From the NCBI RefSeq assembly GCF_021130785.1, contig NC_060213.1:97084501-97148500 (forward strand): 64,000 nt of DNA, in the 5' to 3' direction. Both the position numbers and the translations under genes were made by a program. Source of the DNA: Homalodisca vitripennis (Eukaryota > Arthropoda > Insecta > Hemiptera > Cicadellidae). Of this stretch, positions 12,828 through 25,500 are shown piece by piece (positions within the stretch are counted from its first letter, which is position 1; each line of letters starts with the position of its first letter). A model generated the notes under the pieces. It made no database searches. It was not told where the DNA came from and saw only the letters and a program-made list of their open reading frames with translations.

Positions 12828-13856
12828 TACAACTTCAAACCCCTTTGTTGTTGAAAATGGGAGTGCCACATGGCTCAATTCTGGGGCCATTTCTGTTTAT
12901 TGTAGCGGGTAATATTCTGTTGTATGCTGATGAATAGACTGGTTTGCAACTCATAAGGACTGTGCAAACAACAGCAGAAACACTTGTTAAGAACTTTTTT
13001 ACAGATGCTTCATATTGGTTCATTTTTAACAGTTTGTGCCTAAACCAGGACAAGGCTCAGGCGATTACTTTTAGCTTGTGCAACAATGGTGCTAATATGG
13101 AGGGAGTGAAGTTGCTTGGCTTTAATCTTGATTCGAAGCTTGTCTGGAATAAACATGTTGATGCCATGTGTAAGTAAGCTAAGTAGGGTAATTTTTTTGC
13201 TTCGAAACAAAAAACAAGCAGTTGAATGTTTTTTCCACTAGACGTAGCCTATTACAATTTGTAGATCAGCTGAATAAATCATTTGAATCATTTAGGTTGA
13301 TTTAAAACAAAAAGAATAGACAGGTCTAGAGTGGTTTTAACCTTATAATTAATTTATTCAGAACTAACACTAATTAATTGTATAAAATTATATAAAGCTA
13401 AAATCTTGTGTGTTACCGGTCTTTATTTATAATCTAGAATAAGTCAAACTATTGAGCCTATGTTTTTCATTTATACTGAGGATAGGTAATCGATTAGGTG
13501 AATTATTGTTTATTCAACTAGTACCCAAGGTAGTCAGTCGATAAGTTGGTTGATTTGACTATTCATAGTCATAGTTTTAAAGTAATAGATGGACTAGTAG
13601 AGTGATTTTGGATTTACAAAGTAGTATTTAAGTAGTTTACCTCGTTTAATATAAATACGACTATTGAATTTAGTTAATTGATGATTAGTATTCTAATAAT
13701 AATCATCAATTAATCATGCATAATCACTACTTTCTGTAATTTAATTAGTTGTTATTTATTTTGTTGATGTTATATTTAAGTTGCATGCTCTTTTGTGAAA
13801 TTATTGTATATTGGCGGATGCCGTTGAAATAATAATAAATAAATAAATAAATAAAT
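12828..13856 (+). mobile_element. Non-LTR RT fragment (palm end and thumb) with AATA tail
   Basis: The + strand reads MGVPHGSILGPFLF, then ILLYADE (catalytic YADD with E for the last D), a 77-codon open stretch with CLNQDKAQAITFSL, VKLLGFNLDSKLVWNKHVD and, after a frame change, LSRVIFLLRNKK. The remainder is an AT-rich 3' part ending in a run of AAAT units near 13830-13856. The piece is truncated at both coding ends. The motif string is like the family seen at 13.9-15.2 kb and 27.6-30.6 kb. Confidence 0.75.
13674..13713. repeat. Perfect 14-bp hairpin
   Basis: TTAATTGATGATTA (13674-13687) and TAATCATCAATTAA (13700-13713) are exact inverted copies with a 12-nt AT-rich spacer. It lies in the 3' part of an RT remnant. 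No function can be assigned. Confidence 0.7.
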
Positions 13857-13929
13857 TAGTCATTTATATATTCAAGATATAAAACAAGTAACTTGATTAT
13901 TTGCTAATAATGATTGTATTGACTTATTA

Positions 13930-15178
13930 AAACTGTCATAGCAGACCATAAATTACTGTGTTGATCGTGATGAACTGATCTTAAAACTTAACTATTACAG
14001 TATTATTGGGAGTCCAGCTAAGTTCTTTAAAGCCTATTTATATAATCGCAGGTAAAAAGTTATATTAATGGAAACTGGTCGAAAGAAATGGTGATCAGGA
14101 ATGGTGTAGCTCAAGGGTCAGTCCTGGGCCCTATTCAGTTTTTATTGCATAGAAATGATTTTCCTAGTGTTTTTAAGGAAAATCTTTTGTATACTGACGA
14201 CACAACACTTTTAAATATCCATACAAAACTTTGACAAACTACAAGTTCTTGTTAATGAAACAGTTGAGGAAGCCTCAGTGTGGTTTAGATCAAATGGATT
14301 TGTACTAAATTAAGTCAAAACTCAAAACATTTTGTTTACCCTACAACAAACCCCTTCTGTTGATACATCAATTAGGCCTATGATTTCTTTTCTTGTACTA
14401 AATTTCTAGGACTATTTATTGGTAGTAATTTAAGATAGAATCCTCATATTGAATATATTTCAAAAAGATTGTCTAGAGTAACTTTTTTACTTAGACGTAT
14501 TATAAATTGTATGACTGAAAACTATGTAAAATCTGCATACTATGCTTATTTTCAATCAATTATCAGATATAGCCTAGTATTATGGAGTAGTAGTGCTAAA
14601 ATTAATGCCATCCTTATCATGTAAAAGAAAGCTTTCAGAGTAATAACAAAATCACAAACACTAGAAAACTGTAAACCACTTTTTATCAAGCTTGCAAACT
14701 GTTATTAATTTATATTTTTGACTTATTATTATATATTAAAAAAAATTAATCATCCATTTTGACTAGCAACTTGCATTGTTATAACACCAGAAATAGAAAT
14801 AGTATTGTTATTGAGTATTGTAGATTAAGCAAAAAAAAACAACATAGTCATGTTATAATTACTCAAAAGATTTACAACAAATTACAATATCTGGTAATTA
14901 TCTAACAAAACTGTTCAAAGTCAAACTGTACAACTGGCTTCTAAAAAATCCATTTTATGATATGTCAGAGTTTTTCAGTATGAAAGACATTAACTTTTAG
15001 ATAGTTTAGTTTTATAAAGCGCAATTACTTACTGTTTTTTCTACATAATGTTATTGACATAAAAAATATATCTAAAAAGTCTATTATAATAATACTTACT
15101 GTTTTGACTACATCACTTAGACGTATAATAAGACTTTGTCAATGCTTTTTGTAAAATGACAATAAATCTTTATTTATT
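13930..15178 (+). mobile_element. 5'-truncated CR1/Jockey-group non-LTR element
   Basis: Reading with frame changes: a palm segment with SPAKFFKAYLYNRR, then NGVAQGSVLGPIQF, then NLLYTDDTTLLN (YADD as YTDD), RSNGFVLN, a decayed FLGLFI block, SIIRYSLVLWSS, and a C-terminus with FNKL-like NYLTKLFKVKLYNWLL and KNPFYDMSEFF. A stop at 14998 ends it. An AT-rich 3' UTR follows, ending with GACAATAAATCTTTATTTATT around 15160-15178. Multiple stops make it a pseudogene. The C-terminal signature (NTR, KLFNKLP, LLxxPFY) places it with the CR1-like families in this window. Confidence 0.8.
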
Positions 15179-15179
15179 T

Positions 15180-15955
15180 TTATGTGCTTGCTATGCCAGG
15201 ATCGGCTATTTTTGGGGAGACTATAATAAGCAGCCTACACTTGTTATTTGATTTTCTTTTGGCTGCAGTATAATAAGTGGCCATCATGAGAGTGGAATCA
15301 ACTATTGATTATAAATATTAAACTATTAAATATAAAAACATTTGACCCATAAATATTCATAATTGATAATTGCCAGCTGTTTTTATTTTACAGAACAACT
15401 GTATTATTTGATACAATCTTAAAAGGCTATTTAATGTAATTAATTAATTGGCTATTAGACATAATTGTTCCAAATTAATTCAAACAAATTAAAATCATGT
15501 GTAAGGTATTTGAGTATTGGCCAGCTGCAAGTACAAAGGCGATGTACATGTGTTATTTGTGTCACAAGCTGTCAGACATGTTTATCCTTCACAATGGTAA
15601 AAAGTATTAAAATGTTACGCTATTTTGCTTTTTTGGCTGCAGTATAGCATGCAGCCACCAACACAGACGGATGATGATTAGCAAATGATATGGAATCATC
15701 AATATTTATGACCATCCAAAGGACTGAAAGCAAAATGTCGGATCAAATAACATAATAGATATTTCAAAGAACAATATGGATTGGCTAGTTTTCAATCTTA
15801 GAAATTAATGTATAAATATTAATATAATTTACAAATTAAAATATTATACATAATTACAACAAAACAATAATATTTACTTATCTTATTTATTTTCAAGGCT
15901 AAACGTGACTGCTTGTGAAACAAAGATGACACGTACCGTACGTCATTGTTTTTGA
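15180..15955. repeat. AT-rich stretch with loose GCTGCAGTATA repeats
   Basis: The motif TTTTGGCTGCAGTATA occurs at about 15253 and again at about 15630. Each is followed by a GTGGCC/GCAGCC and a GGAATCA...ATAAATATT-like stretch, so a degenerate duplication of some 370 bases is possible. No coding content is seen. Confidence 0.35.
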
Positions 15956-16240
15956 ATTGTTTATTAAAAAAAAAAACTGTGTTCTGAAGGAAAGAGCCTC
16001 ATCAAGGAAGATTCTTCTGTCAAAGTCAGTACTGAATGATCCGCCCTAAACATCATTCCACTCTTTAAAATTACTGCCCTTAAAACCAAAATGACAACTG
16101 TTCTTAAAATAATACATAAATATATATATATATTAATCTTCAATAAGAAATCTTCAAATGTATTAACAGTTTCTATATTTCGGCTTAAGCCGTCTTCAGG
16201 AAATTACAAACATATAAATAAAAGAACATAATAAAAATAA

Positions 16241-16292
<52 letters not shown>

Positions 16293-16440
16293 CAAAGCCA
16301 TAAAATCAAAAACTAAAAATCCACAGTGCCGAAAGCTATTCCTAGGGTTAGATCCACAGATTGCCTGGCAGTCATCCTGATTATCTTTAGAGATGTTGTC
16401 AGAAAAGAAACCAGTTTCCACCTACCATCCTATAAGGATG
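15956..16440 (-). mobile_element. Penelope-like element fragment (tentative)
   Basis: The minus strand contains CTGAAGACGGCTTAAGCCG followed by AAATATAGAAAC (16170-16199). That is the conserved box I associate with Penelope-like retroelement ends, where a minimal hammerhead ribozyme sits. On either side are weak coding traces on the same strand (SFSTDFDRRIFLDEALSF near 16000; a 78-codon stretch at 16185-16421) and a long TA run. No RT or GIY-YIG domain is visible, so only an end fragment could be present. The assignment rests on the box alone. Confidence 0.4.
16244..16288. repeat. (AT)n microsatellite
   Basis: An uninterrupted AT dinucleotide run of about 45 bases inside the Penelope-like fragment. 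Confidence 0.95.
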
Positions 16441-18080
16441 GATGAAAGAATAGTTGACTACAGTCTGTATAATCTAGTGTCCGTGAGTGGATATCTCCTC
16501 ATCCACTACATGCATGCATAATTGCGCTTGCTATCTATCATTCATCAGTTGTGTGCGACAACATATATTCTACACAAATATGTGAACTGTACCTGTATGT
16601 TATAGACTCACACATTCTTATTTTAACAGTATGACATAACTTATATAGTGAAGTCACCAACCTTTTAATATCAATAGGTTAATTTTTACATTTTAATTAT
16701 TTTTGTTCTTGAAGTGCACTTCTTAGCTTAGTTCTTGTTACCAGTTCAATTGGGGGCATTGATTTCTGTCTGTTAAAAAGATTATGGTTACATTGGTCTT
16801 ACAGGTAATATTGGTAATGAGAAAAACATAGTATAAACAAACTGGTAAACCGAGTATGTTGTGAAGAGTATATTATTCATATAAGATTTATCAAGACGAT
16901 GGAAACTACTTTTTTCAATTCGTTAGTCTTGTGCATAGCATAAACATTTTAGATTATCCTGTAATGCCACTTTTAAAGAAACTATTTAAATAGTAAATAA
17001 ATTGTATTGTTTGTTTTTTTTACTGGTACTGATGTAAATTGGATGAACGAAGCATAGCTCTTCTGTATGATAGTTTGGAAGTTTTTATTAACTCTCTTGT
17101 CTATCACTTTATTAAAAATATTTTATCATTTTTAAACTAAATTTTTGAAGATCTAGCTTCAAGTTTGGAACATAGCTTAGAACTGAATAACAGTGTGTCA
17201 ATATGCAATTTTCTCCTTTACATAATAAACACTCATATATATTTATAAAGTGGATATTTCTAGGATAGTGTCCATAAAACAGAATACCTCCTACCATCTG
17301 AAAATAATAGACATTTGCCACTGCAATTTTATTTTATTTGCATAGTTTTTCTGATGCAAGTGAACTTGCTTTGTGCTTGCTTGTATATAAAAGAAAATGT
17401 TAAAATAAATTTACTAATTTGTAAAATCTGTTTATGCCCTTGAAACTATTTATATATTTAACACATTTTGAGTTTGACCTTGTATCTGAACTTATATCAT
17501 TTGGTAGAAAAATATACCAACTACTTACTTACTTAATTACTTTTTCTAGGCAATTTTACAGCATTTTGGATTTGTTTTTCTCAACATACTATTAAATATT
17601 GTCTTAAAAATGTTATATTAATTTGAAACATTATAATTTTTTCTTTAAAATAATATACAGGATGAACTAGAAATATTTTAGGAATTTGTTGTGTCAGGAC
17701 AAACAAAGAATGTAATATAAACATGGGTCAGAAATGCTTAGTTTATTGTTTATATATCTGTAGATTTTTATTTTTTTTTTTATTTTTGAAACTAGTAGAT
17801 ATATAAAACTTAAATTTGGTTCAGTTATCTTTCTTCCAATCTCAACTAAATATAAAAATTAATATATTATCATATCACATTTTAAGATGGTAGGTGGCTG
17901 AGGTTTTTAAACTTTAATGCCGTAAAAACCTGTAAGACTGATATTTTTAAAGAATAATCAAAAAACATAAAACTTGGTCAGTAAATAACGTAGGTATAAT
18001 ATTTTATTTATTGTAATGCATAGGTGCCATAAACATGTAAACAATAACAATTTGTACAAAGGGTGATAACATTACCTAAT
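16441..18080. other. Non-coding AT-rich stretch
   Basis: No recognisable gene. ACAGGATGAACTAGAAATATT near 17656 resembles a DNA transposon end of the ACAGGGTG type, but no partner end was found. Confidence 0.45.
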
Positions 18081-18084
18081 TGTT

Positions 18085-18770
18085 GAAATATTTATAATGC
18101 AGTTTTACAACACAGTTCACTTAGCTTTTTGCACAACACTTCTTGGCGTAATAAAACTAATCCGTCATGCTTAATGACACATCACACACCTTGCAGTAGT
18201 ATCGTATCATTTTCCTTCTGTATACTCTTTACAGTTGTTATTTTTCCCTTGTATGAGCTGACCTTGCTGTATCTAGTTAGCTTTTTCTTTTTCTGGGTTG
18301 CAGGAATTTTGTCTGGAAAATGGTGTGCAGTGAATCCCATATCTGAAGTACGTTATATAATTCTTTGAGTTTCCTTGTTTGTTCCTTGTAATGCTAATTC
18401 GTTTCCAATGACCTTCAAACATTTGTCAAATAAAGTATTGTATTTCATTGTAAATTATGAAGCTATTTTCCGAAGCTGTCATCAATGTACGAAAGAAAAC
18501 CTTCTTCCATCACTTTTCTGTTAAATAAGTAGTAAGAAAGTTCGCTTTGATCCCTGTGGTCTTATACCAGTCTTTCCTTTGTTGCAATACAAAATTACAT
18601 CTGGTTTCACTTTTTTATAAGTCCCTTTCTACTTCTTATGTGTATGGCTGTAAATGTGAATTTGTATGTATGTAGTTGATGAGTGTGAGCCATCATATCT
18701 CTTGTGTCATGACATTTTACTGCCGAAATTTCACTATTATTTCTGTGAAACAATTTTTTTGTTTCAAATG
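18085..18770 (-). mobile_element. piggyBac-like transposase C-terminal remnant
   Basis: Reading the minus strand from 18770 downwards across frames gives a KPDVILYCNKGKTGI block. It parallels the family's YNKxxGGVDxxDQ signature, with DHRDQ in the neighbouring frame. Then come NRKVMEEGFLSYIDDSFG, a linker, GFTAHHFPDKIPATQKKKK (like the SGRHFP...PTxxKK segment before the finger), and RYYCKVCDVSLSMTD, the second half of the cysteine-rich C-terminal domain. The catalytic N-terminal part is not visible. It has many frameshifts and is antisense to the host gene, just upstream of its first coding exon. Confidence 0.6.
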
Positions 18771-19377
18771 CTGGTAATTAGTTCTTGTGTCTGCCATTGC
18801 TTTTAGATGGAAGGAAACGATTATACCACACTGAGGTCTTTGAACGTTGCGAGTGTATTATTAAGAAATCTATGGATTTAACTGTTTATTGCTTGCTCAT
18901 TTCTCCAACCCATCATTTAAAGACTTAGCATGCATTTTTTAAAGGCGAGTTTCAGGATCGTGCTACCGGGAATGTTGTGTGCAAACTGGAAACCTTCATG
19001 TTTGTTGAGATATAGTGATGGCTGAAAGTTAGCAATGTCTACGTTATTTTTTAAGTGATATTGAAAGTGATTCATTACTTCATTCATCAGGAAAACCATC
19101 ATCACAATGAAAGTAGAACTTTAAACTTGAGTTCCCAAATTTTCAGTGCAGAGAATTTAAATTTGGTGTTACACATCATTGATGTTATTTTAACCATTTA
19201 ATATAATACCATGTACACAAGAAATATTTATAGCTTTTTAAGAATTAAAAATTGTGCAATGAAATTGTTTCAAAAACTTGGTGAATGTATGGTTGAGAAA
19301 TGTCAATACATTTTTTCCTGATTCTTATAATTTTACCCCTTTCTATATCTTATTTTGAGTTTATAATTGTTTTTCAG

Positions 19378-19590
19378 AATGGATACTCCACGTAAAGATG
19401 ATCATCATGAAGGTATCATTAGTGCAACGAAAAGTAAGAAGATCTTTAAAAAAAATGCAAACTACAAAAAGAAATTGGCAGCGGTTAGGGCCAAATACTG
19501 TCCTATGCTGGAAAGCCTGATAAGTCAAAATACAACAGAGATCCGATACAAACTACAATCTATTTATGATATCCTTACAAATAAGAGAAG
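19378..19590 (+). CDS. Host gene coding exon 1
   Basis: The acceptor TTGTTTTTCAG ends at 19377. ATG begins one base into the exon (19379) and the donor AAG|GTAAGA follows 19590. It encodes 70 codons plus two bases, starting MDTPRKDDHHEG and continuing into a basic helical stretch. Because the exon begins with an acceptor, a 5' non-coding exon must exist upstream. The start context (A at -1, G at +4, with AG expected from the previous exon) is acceptable. Confidence 0.8.
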
Positions 19591-22500
19591 GTAAGATTAT
19601 ATTATTGATAACAAATTGTTTTAAGTTTGTACTGTTTAAGCACTATAAACAGTTTGTAAACAACGCTTTTTCTGATACATTGTGTTTCTAAAACTATTAC
19701 AAAAATTTCATTGACAGAAAAAATATACATTGAAGTGTAATAAGCCAAAATCATGTATAGAAAATATAAAAAAACCCATAGAGCATTTAAGAAATAACAA
19801 TAACTAAATAATTTATATTGTTATAATACACACAGTCACATATTAATGCACTTTATAAAATAAGTTTGTCAATTGAGGTACAGCAAAAATATTTAAATAT
19901 AGTCAGGGGTTATAAAATTAGAATTTTGGAAAGAAATTCAAGGCCATCGTGCTGGTATTAACCCTACAAAGGCAAATAACTAGTACTAGTATTTTAACAC
20001 ATTAACTACAGAAAAATAAGTATATACAATCTCCTATGGCTAAACATATATTATGTCAATGTAGTTTAGTTTGTCTAAAGCTAATATTTATCGGTGCGCC
20101 CTGCTCGAGAGTGCTATTGACACTGACTAAAAACAGCACTACTATTCAATGTATTAAACCATGTCCTCCAGTGGCAAATGACTAGTACTTGTATTTTTTT
20201 CAGCCATTTTCTATATCAAACTTTTGCTACCAGACATTAAATCCAAGTAGGTCATAATTAGATTATTCGGGACTGTTTCCTTTGAAGTAGGAGTTTATTG
20301 AATTATAATGCATAATATACATGCTGAAAATGTATAGTTGCGATAAAAACTTTGATTTGCTCACATCTCGTCTGCAAAATTTTATTATTTTGTAACAAAA
20401 TTAAATTAGTTTTGTTTAAAGTAGGGTCTTTTTACCAGTTTGCATAGAAAATCTTTTCTTGCCACTTATGTATATTTTACAGATTTAAAAATTATATTTG
20501 CACAAGTAGCCAAAAAGTATCTGCCATTACAGGATTTGCAACTGCCACTTCTTCCAGGGTTAAATATGTAGGAAGAACATAATTTGTGGTGCTACTATTA
20601 AATTCCAAATTAATTTATATTGAAATCTTAAGTAAAGTATTAAAATGGGTTTCAATTATTGTCGAGGGACAATGCTATTAACAAGACATAAGACTAATAA
20701 ATTTCATTTAAATTCTAATATTCTTCTTGAATATAATGGCTAACTTTATGATCTTTTATATTGCTAAATTATTAGGCATTATTATAAAATAATATTATTA
20801 GCTATTATAATTGAAGGCATTACAAAATTGTTAGTTATTATTAAGGTATTACCATATAAAGATATTACTAAATAGTACATGGCATGTTTGTATTGTATGA
20901 TTGTGTGCTCTACATAGTCTTCACATATTAAATAATACATTAATAAAAAAATTAAAACTTTTAATTGATATTACCTGCTTTGAGAAACATAAACATATTC
21001 TAGTATAACATACAAGGAAGATAGTTTCAGCGTTGTGAGTTGGCTTAAATATTAATATTGAGTGGTCATCCATGAATACGTTTTGGGATCTAACACAAGA
21101 AAGACTGATAAAAAACTCACTAAAACAGTAAAAAGCTACTAAATGATTCTTATTATAGGCAGTTAATTGAAAAGTAATTAGTTTTTAAGAAATCATGTCA
21201 TTTATATAGGATGAAGATGGCGTATCTAATCAAGATGGAACGTGTCTTGGAGAAATTATACAAGATGGCACTAAGGCCCTCTGTAAGTGATACATTTTTT
21301 TATTTTCTCTGCATGAGGAATGATCAATTAGTCCATTTTATTGCATGCCATGAATTGAAATTTGTTTATTTAAGTGACCATTGTATTGGTATGTGTACAA
21401 TGCCCCCCTCCTCCGATGCCAGTGACTATTGTTGTGAAGTGTCTGCAATGTTAGCTGTGTCGCCAACTGTCCATGTATCCATGGATACCGAGTCAACTCC
21501 ATGTGAGAGGGTGTGATGTCAGTTATGCCATGCAGCATGTGCGTGAGCACAGAAAACCACAACGGTGAATGGTTTCGTTCCTTAAAACCTTTCCATGGTC
21601 TTCCAAGCCCATATCTATTGTTTTTAAATTTATCTCCTAGTTACCAAAATATTCATTAATTTTATCTAGAATATTTTGTTAGTTGACTCTTTTTGTTGCA
21701 TGTTTTAGAATGTATTAATCAGTCATTTACATTTATTATTTTTTTATTGTATGCAAGTAACTTTTTTAAATTTAAGTTGATTTATTTGATTGTATACAAA
21801 TTTAATAAAATATTTCTTATTATTTTAACGAGAAAATTGCTCCTATGCTTGATGAACTATTGTAATTGTGCTACCCTGTATATTGAGAAACTTTAAAGTA
21901 AAGTATTATTTGTTAGCTCAGATAATAATTTAGAAAATATGTACTTTAGGCCAAATTCACTGATCAAAATTTATTATTGACCAAATTGATTACAAGTTCA
22001 CCTTAGCAATATTATTCGACTATAGTAAGGCCTTAGACTGTCTGGGACATCAATACTAAAGAAACTCAAGGATGTCGGAATACAGGGAACTGTATCTTGC
22101 TGGTTTAGGAGTTGTCTTGAAGGAAGCTCACAATTGGTTGAGATAAAGCATACAACAGAAAGCTGTGTAACTCAGTCTGTCAGATCTGAGTGCCTTCCTA
22201 TTGCAAGAGGGGTTCCCACAAGGCTCGGTACTGGGCCTAGTGTTGTTCATTCTTTGAACTCATGACTTCTCAAATTACATTAGAGCCTACAGCTCTGTGA
22301 TCATGTACACTGATGACACCACCTTACTTTGTAAAGGAAACACAGCCGAAGAACTAAGCATAAATGCTTACATAGTCTTAAATATGACCTACGACTACTT
22401 TGCTTTAAATGATCTGGCCGCAAACCCTATAAAAATTAAAAACAGATACATTTTGGCAGGACAGGACAAAACATATTCCAGATCTACCTGGTGTTCTATT

Positions 22501-25500
22501 GGAGGAAGAGAGTAAACCCTAGGGCCTCACTCTAGATGCCAAAATTGGTGTGGAGCCCACATGGCATTGAGTTACGTAAAAAAATGAAGATTGAAGCAAA
22601 TAAGCACAACAGATGTAGCCAAAGTCATGCATCATGCATCTCTGGGAATCTCACATTTGATACAGTATTGTAATCTGGGGTGCGACCTCTGCTACTAACC
22701 TGAACAGAGTATTATTACTATGCAGAAAGCACCAATAAGATCTTAGCTGAACTGGCAGTGGCGGAGAAGAAAGCTGCAGAGAAGCTTTAAAGCAGCTAAA
22801 AACTAAGGGACCGTCATCGCTACCTCACTCTTGGTTGAAAAAATTAGCCTCCTCAGAGAAAATCAGAAAACCATGGGAACAACACAAGGAATTCATAAAA
22901 AATCTCTTCCAAGGACACAGGACAGCTTTGTTCGAAAGAAGCCAACCTACATCGGAACAAAACTTTTCAACCTCCTACCAAATGACATCAGAGTGCTAAC
23001 TGGAGCTGCCTTAAAACAAAAACATGACACCTGGCTGATGGATCGACCCATGTACACCAGCCAAAGAATTTTATGGAACGTCAGGGGATGACTTCTTAGT
23101 TGTAAATAAAGATTATGATTGATCGATTGAAAGTTTTATTAGGTGGGTGTTTAAATTTTTGTCCCAGAAACTGGTCAATTAAGTAATTAGTGGGTTATTT
23201 GAGGTAAAACATCACTATTTAAGAAGACAGGAAGTCTCAGTGACACCATATCAAACATATAATATCTGGCAAAATAAAAACATTAGATGTACAAAATTCT
23301 GTAGTATCTTGATTTATAGTAACTTGGTCATTATGAGTCTTACCTTGGTGGAAATATAAACACTGAATATACATGTGATGAGGCTGTGAGGGAATTACTA
23401 TTAAGTTTAATATTTTGAATTGTGATAACAATTTTTGACACAATTTGAAGTGGAGTACTTTTATGATTATCGTGAGAATAGCCATATCAGCCTAAGAAAT
23501 CAGTCTATTTTAATATTACATTGGAATAATACAGAGAGAGCTTCTTAGTTTTTATTGGCTATGGCTTTAGTATGTTCAAAAAGCCTATTGTATTGGGAGC
23601 AATCTTAATTTCAGCTCTGCTAAACAAATTTAAAATTCAACACTTTTACAGTTTTATTTGGTCTTAGAATTATATGAGATGTCTCATTTTACAGATACAG
23701 TGAGTACGCATCCAAACACTTAGAGATTTTTCCAATATTTTTATTGAATTTCGAGACATAAATCTTAAGGAGCTAGTGCACCGTAAAATTAAAAAAAAAT
23801 CATTTTTATATATTTTTTGTATGATTCTTTCTGAACAGTTTGGTACAAAAATTGTTAATATATCTCTATTTTTAGCTTAGTTACAACAAAAATAAAGTTA
23901 CAATAAATATGTACCACCATTTCATTCTATTTGATGGTGAAACTTCTTCTTACACTGCTGTTGCCGCAAGTAAAAACCAAATGGGCCAGATGTTCCTATA
24001 ATAAAAGAAGAAAGTGTAAGACACATTCAAAAAAAAGAATTTCAACAAGGCTGCAAAAACTAAAACAAGAATACGAAGAAGTAATACAAATTGGAGGTAG
24101 GAATAGACTAAGAGATTGTCTAATTGATCAGCTGACTGTATACTATGGTAATGCTGTTAGAGCAAATGAAAATGATTTATTATCAATGCGGCAGGCTATC
24201 TAGGCAATTGGGAATAAAAAAAGCAAGTACAGATGAGGACAACCGCTCCACCATTGTTGTCCAGCCAGCCTAGAGACTTGGTGCAAAGTACCAGCAGCTA
24301 TTTGTAACAATACAGTAAAAACAGGTTGGAATCAATAGAGCTGAAAGCCCAGGGATTGTTACTAGTTGATAGGAAAATCAGCAGGCTTACCTTGAAAACT
24401 ATCTACTAGGATGCACTGATTTGAAAAAAAAAACACATAAAAGTACACACATTTTACGAATAATTTAAACATTTTCTCAACAAGTAGAGAACATTTTCTA
24501 GCCTAACTGTGTTTTTAGGCAAACTGAAAGTTTTTAAGCCATTATGTTAGTTCAAGTTATTGTAATTTTATATTGTGTAAACCCATTTTGATAATGGCAA
24601 ATGTCTAGATATTAAATATAAACTATTAATATTATATATAATAATTAGATCATCATAATTATCATTGTAATTATATTAATTTGAGATTTTTCAACAAATG
24701 TAACTCAGTGTCTGTCAGATCTGAGTGCCTTCCTATTGCAAGAGGGGTTCCACAAGGATCGGTACTGGGCCCAGTGTTGTTCCATTTCTTTCAACTCAAG
24801 ACTCTCAAATTACATTTAGAGCCTACAATGTTTCATGGGTCAAATGAAACCCATTGAAAACAGTTGGTATTTCAGAAATTCTGATGGACAATCGGAAGGT
24901 TAAGGATGATTAAACCTGGATTATTCCCATCTTTTGGATTCACTAATGTTTCAAGGAGTTGTTTTTATTAATCAACAGACTGTTTACATTGCGTGTAATG
25001 ATGAAACGTGAAAACTTATATGAATCAGAAGTCTGTAAAGTATTGTTCATAGGTTGTGAATGTAATCAAGGTAATATTGGTATGATGAAAGCGTTGAAGG
25101 TTGTCATATTTGTCATTGCAACTTGAATTTGTTCCAATGCTAGCAAATTGCTATAATTAATTAAACAAATGAACCTGGTCCACTCTTTAAGGGGCCGTTC
25201 CTAAGTTATGTAATGCCCTCGGAGGGGGGAATGTTTTATTTTACTTCTGCTTATTTTCTAATAAACCGAAAAATTTTTGTTTAGACTTATTGGAATTATT
25301 CTTGTATTATAAAAAAAGTTTTGTTAAAGGCGTGTTATATTTCCACCTTATTTAATTGCTGCTACCAAGTTTGCAGAGGACCAAATAATTACTACGTCGT
25401 TGTTAATAATAATCCATTGTTAAATTTTAATACTATGTAACATCAACTTTATACTTGCCTTGAATCTCTATGTTTTATCAAAATTGAAATTAATGTAATT

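Noticed and set aside
21210..21282. Alternative acidic frame (EDGVSNQDGT...) for exon 2
   Set aside because: It looks protein-like, but the frame does not keep phase with exon 1 and exon 3, whereas the helical frame does at both junctions.
25190..25240. GGGCCGTTCCTAAGTTATG as the end of a DNA transposon
   Set aside because: The sequence is typical of such ends, but no inverted partner or target duplication was found within the intron.
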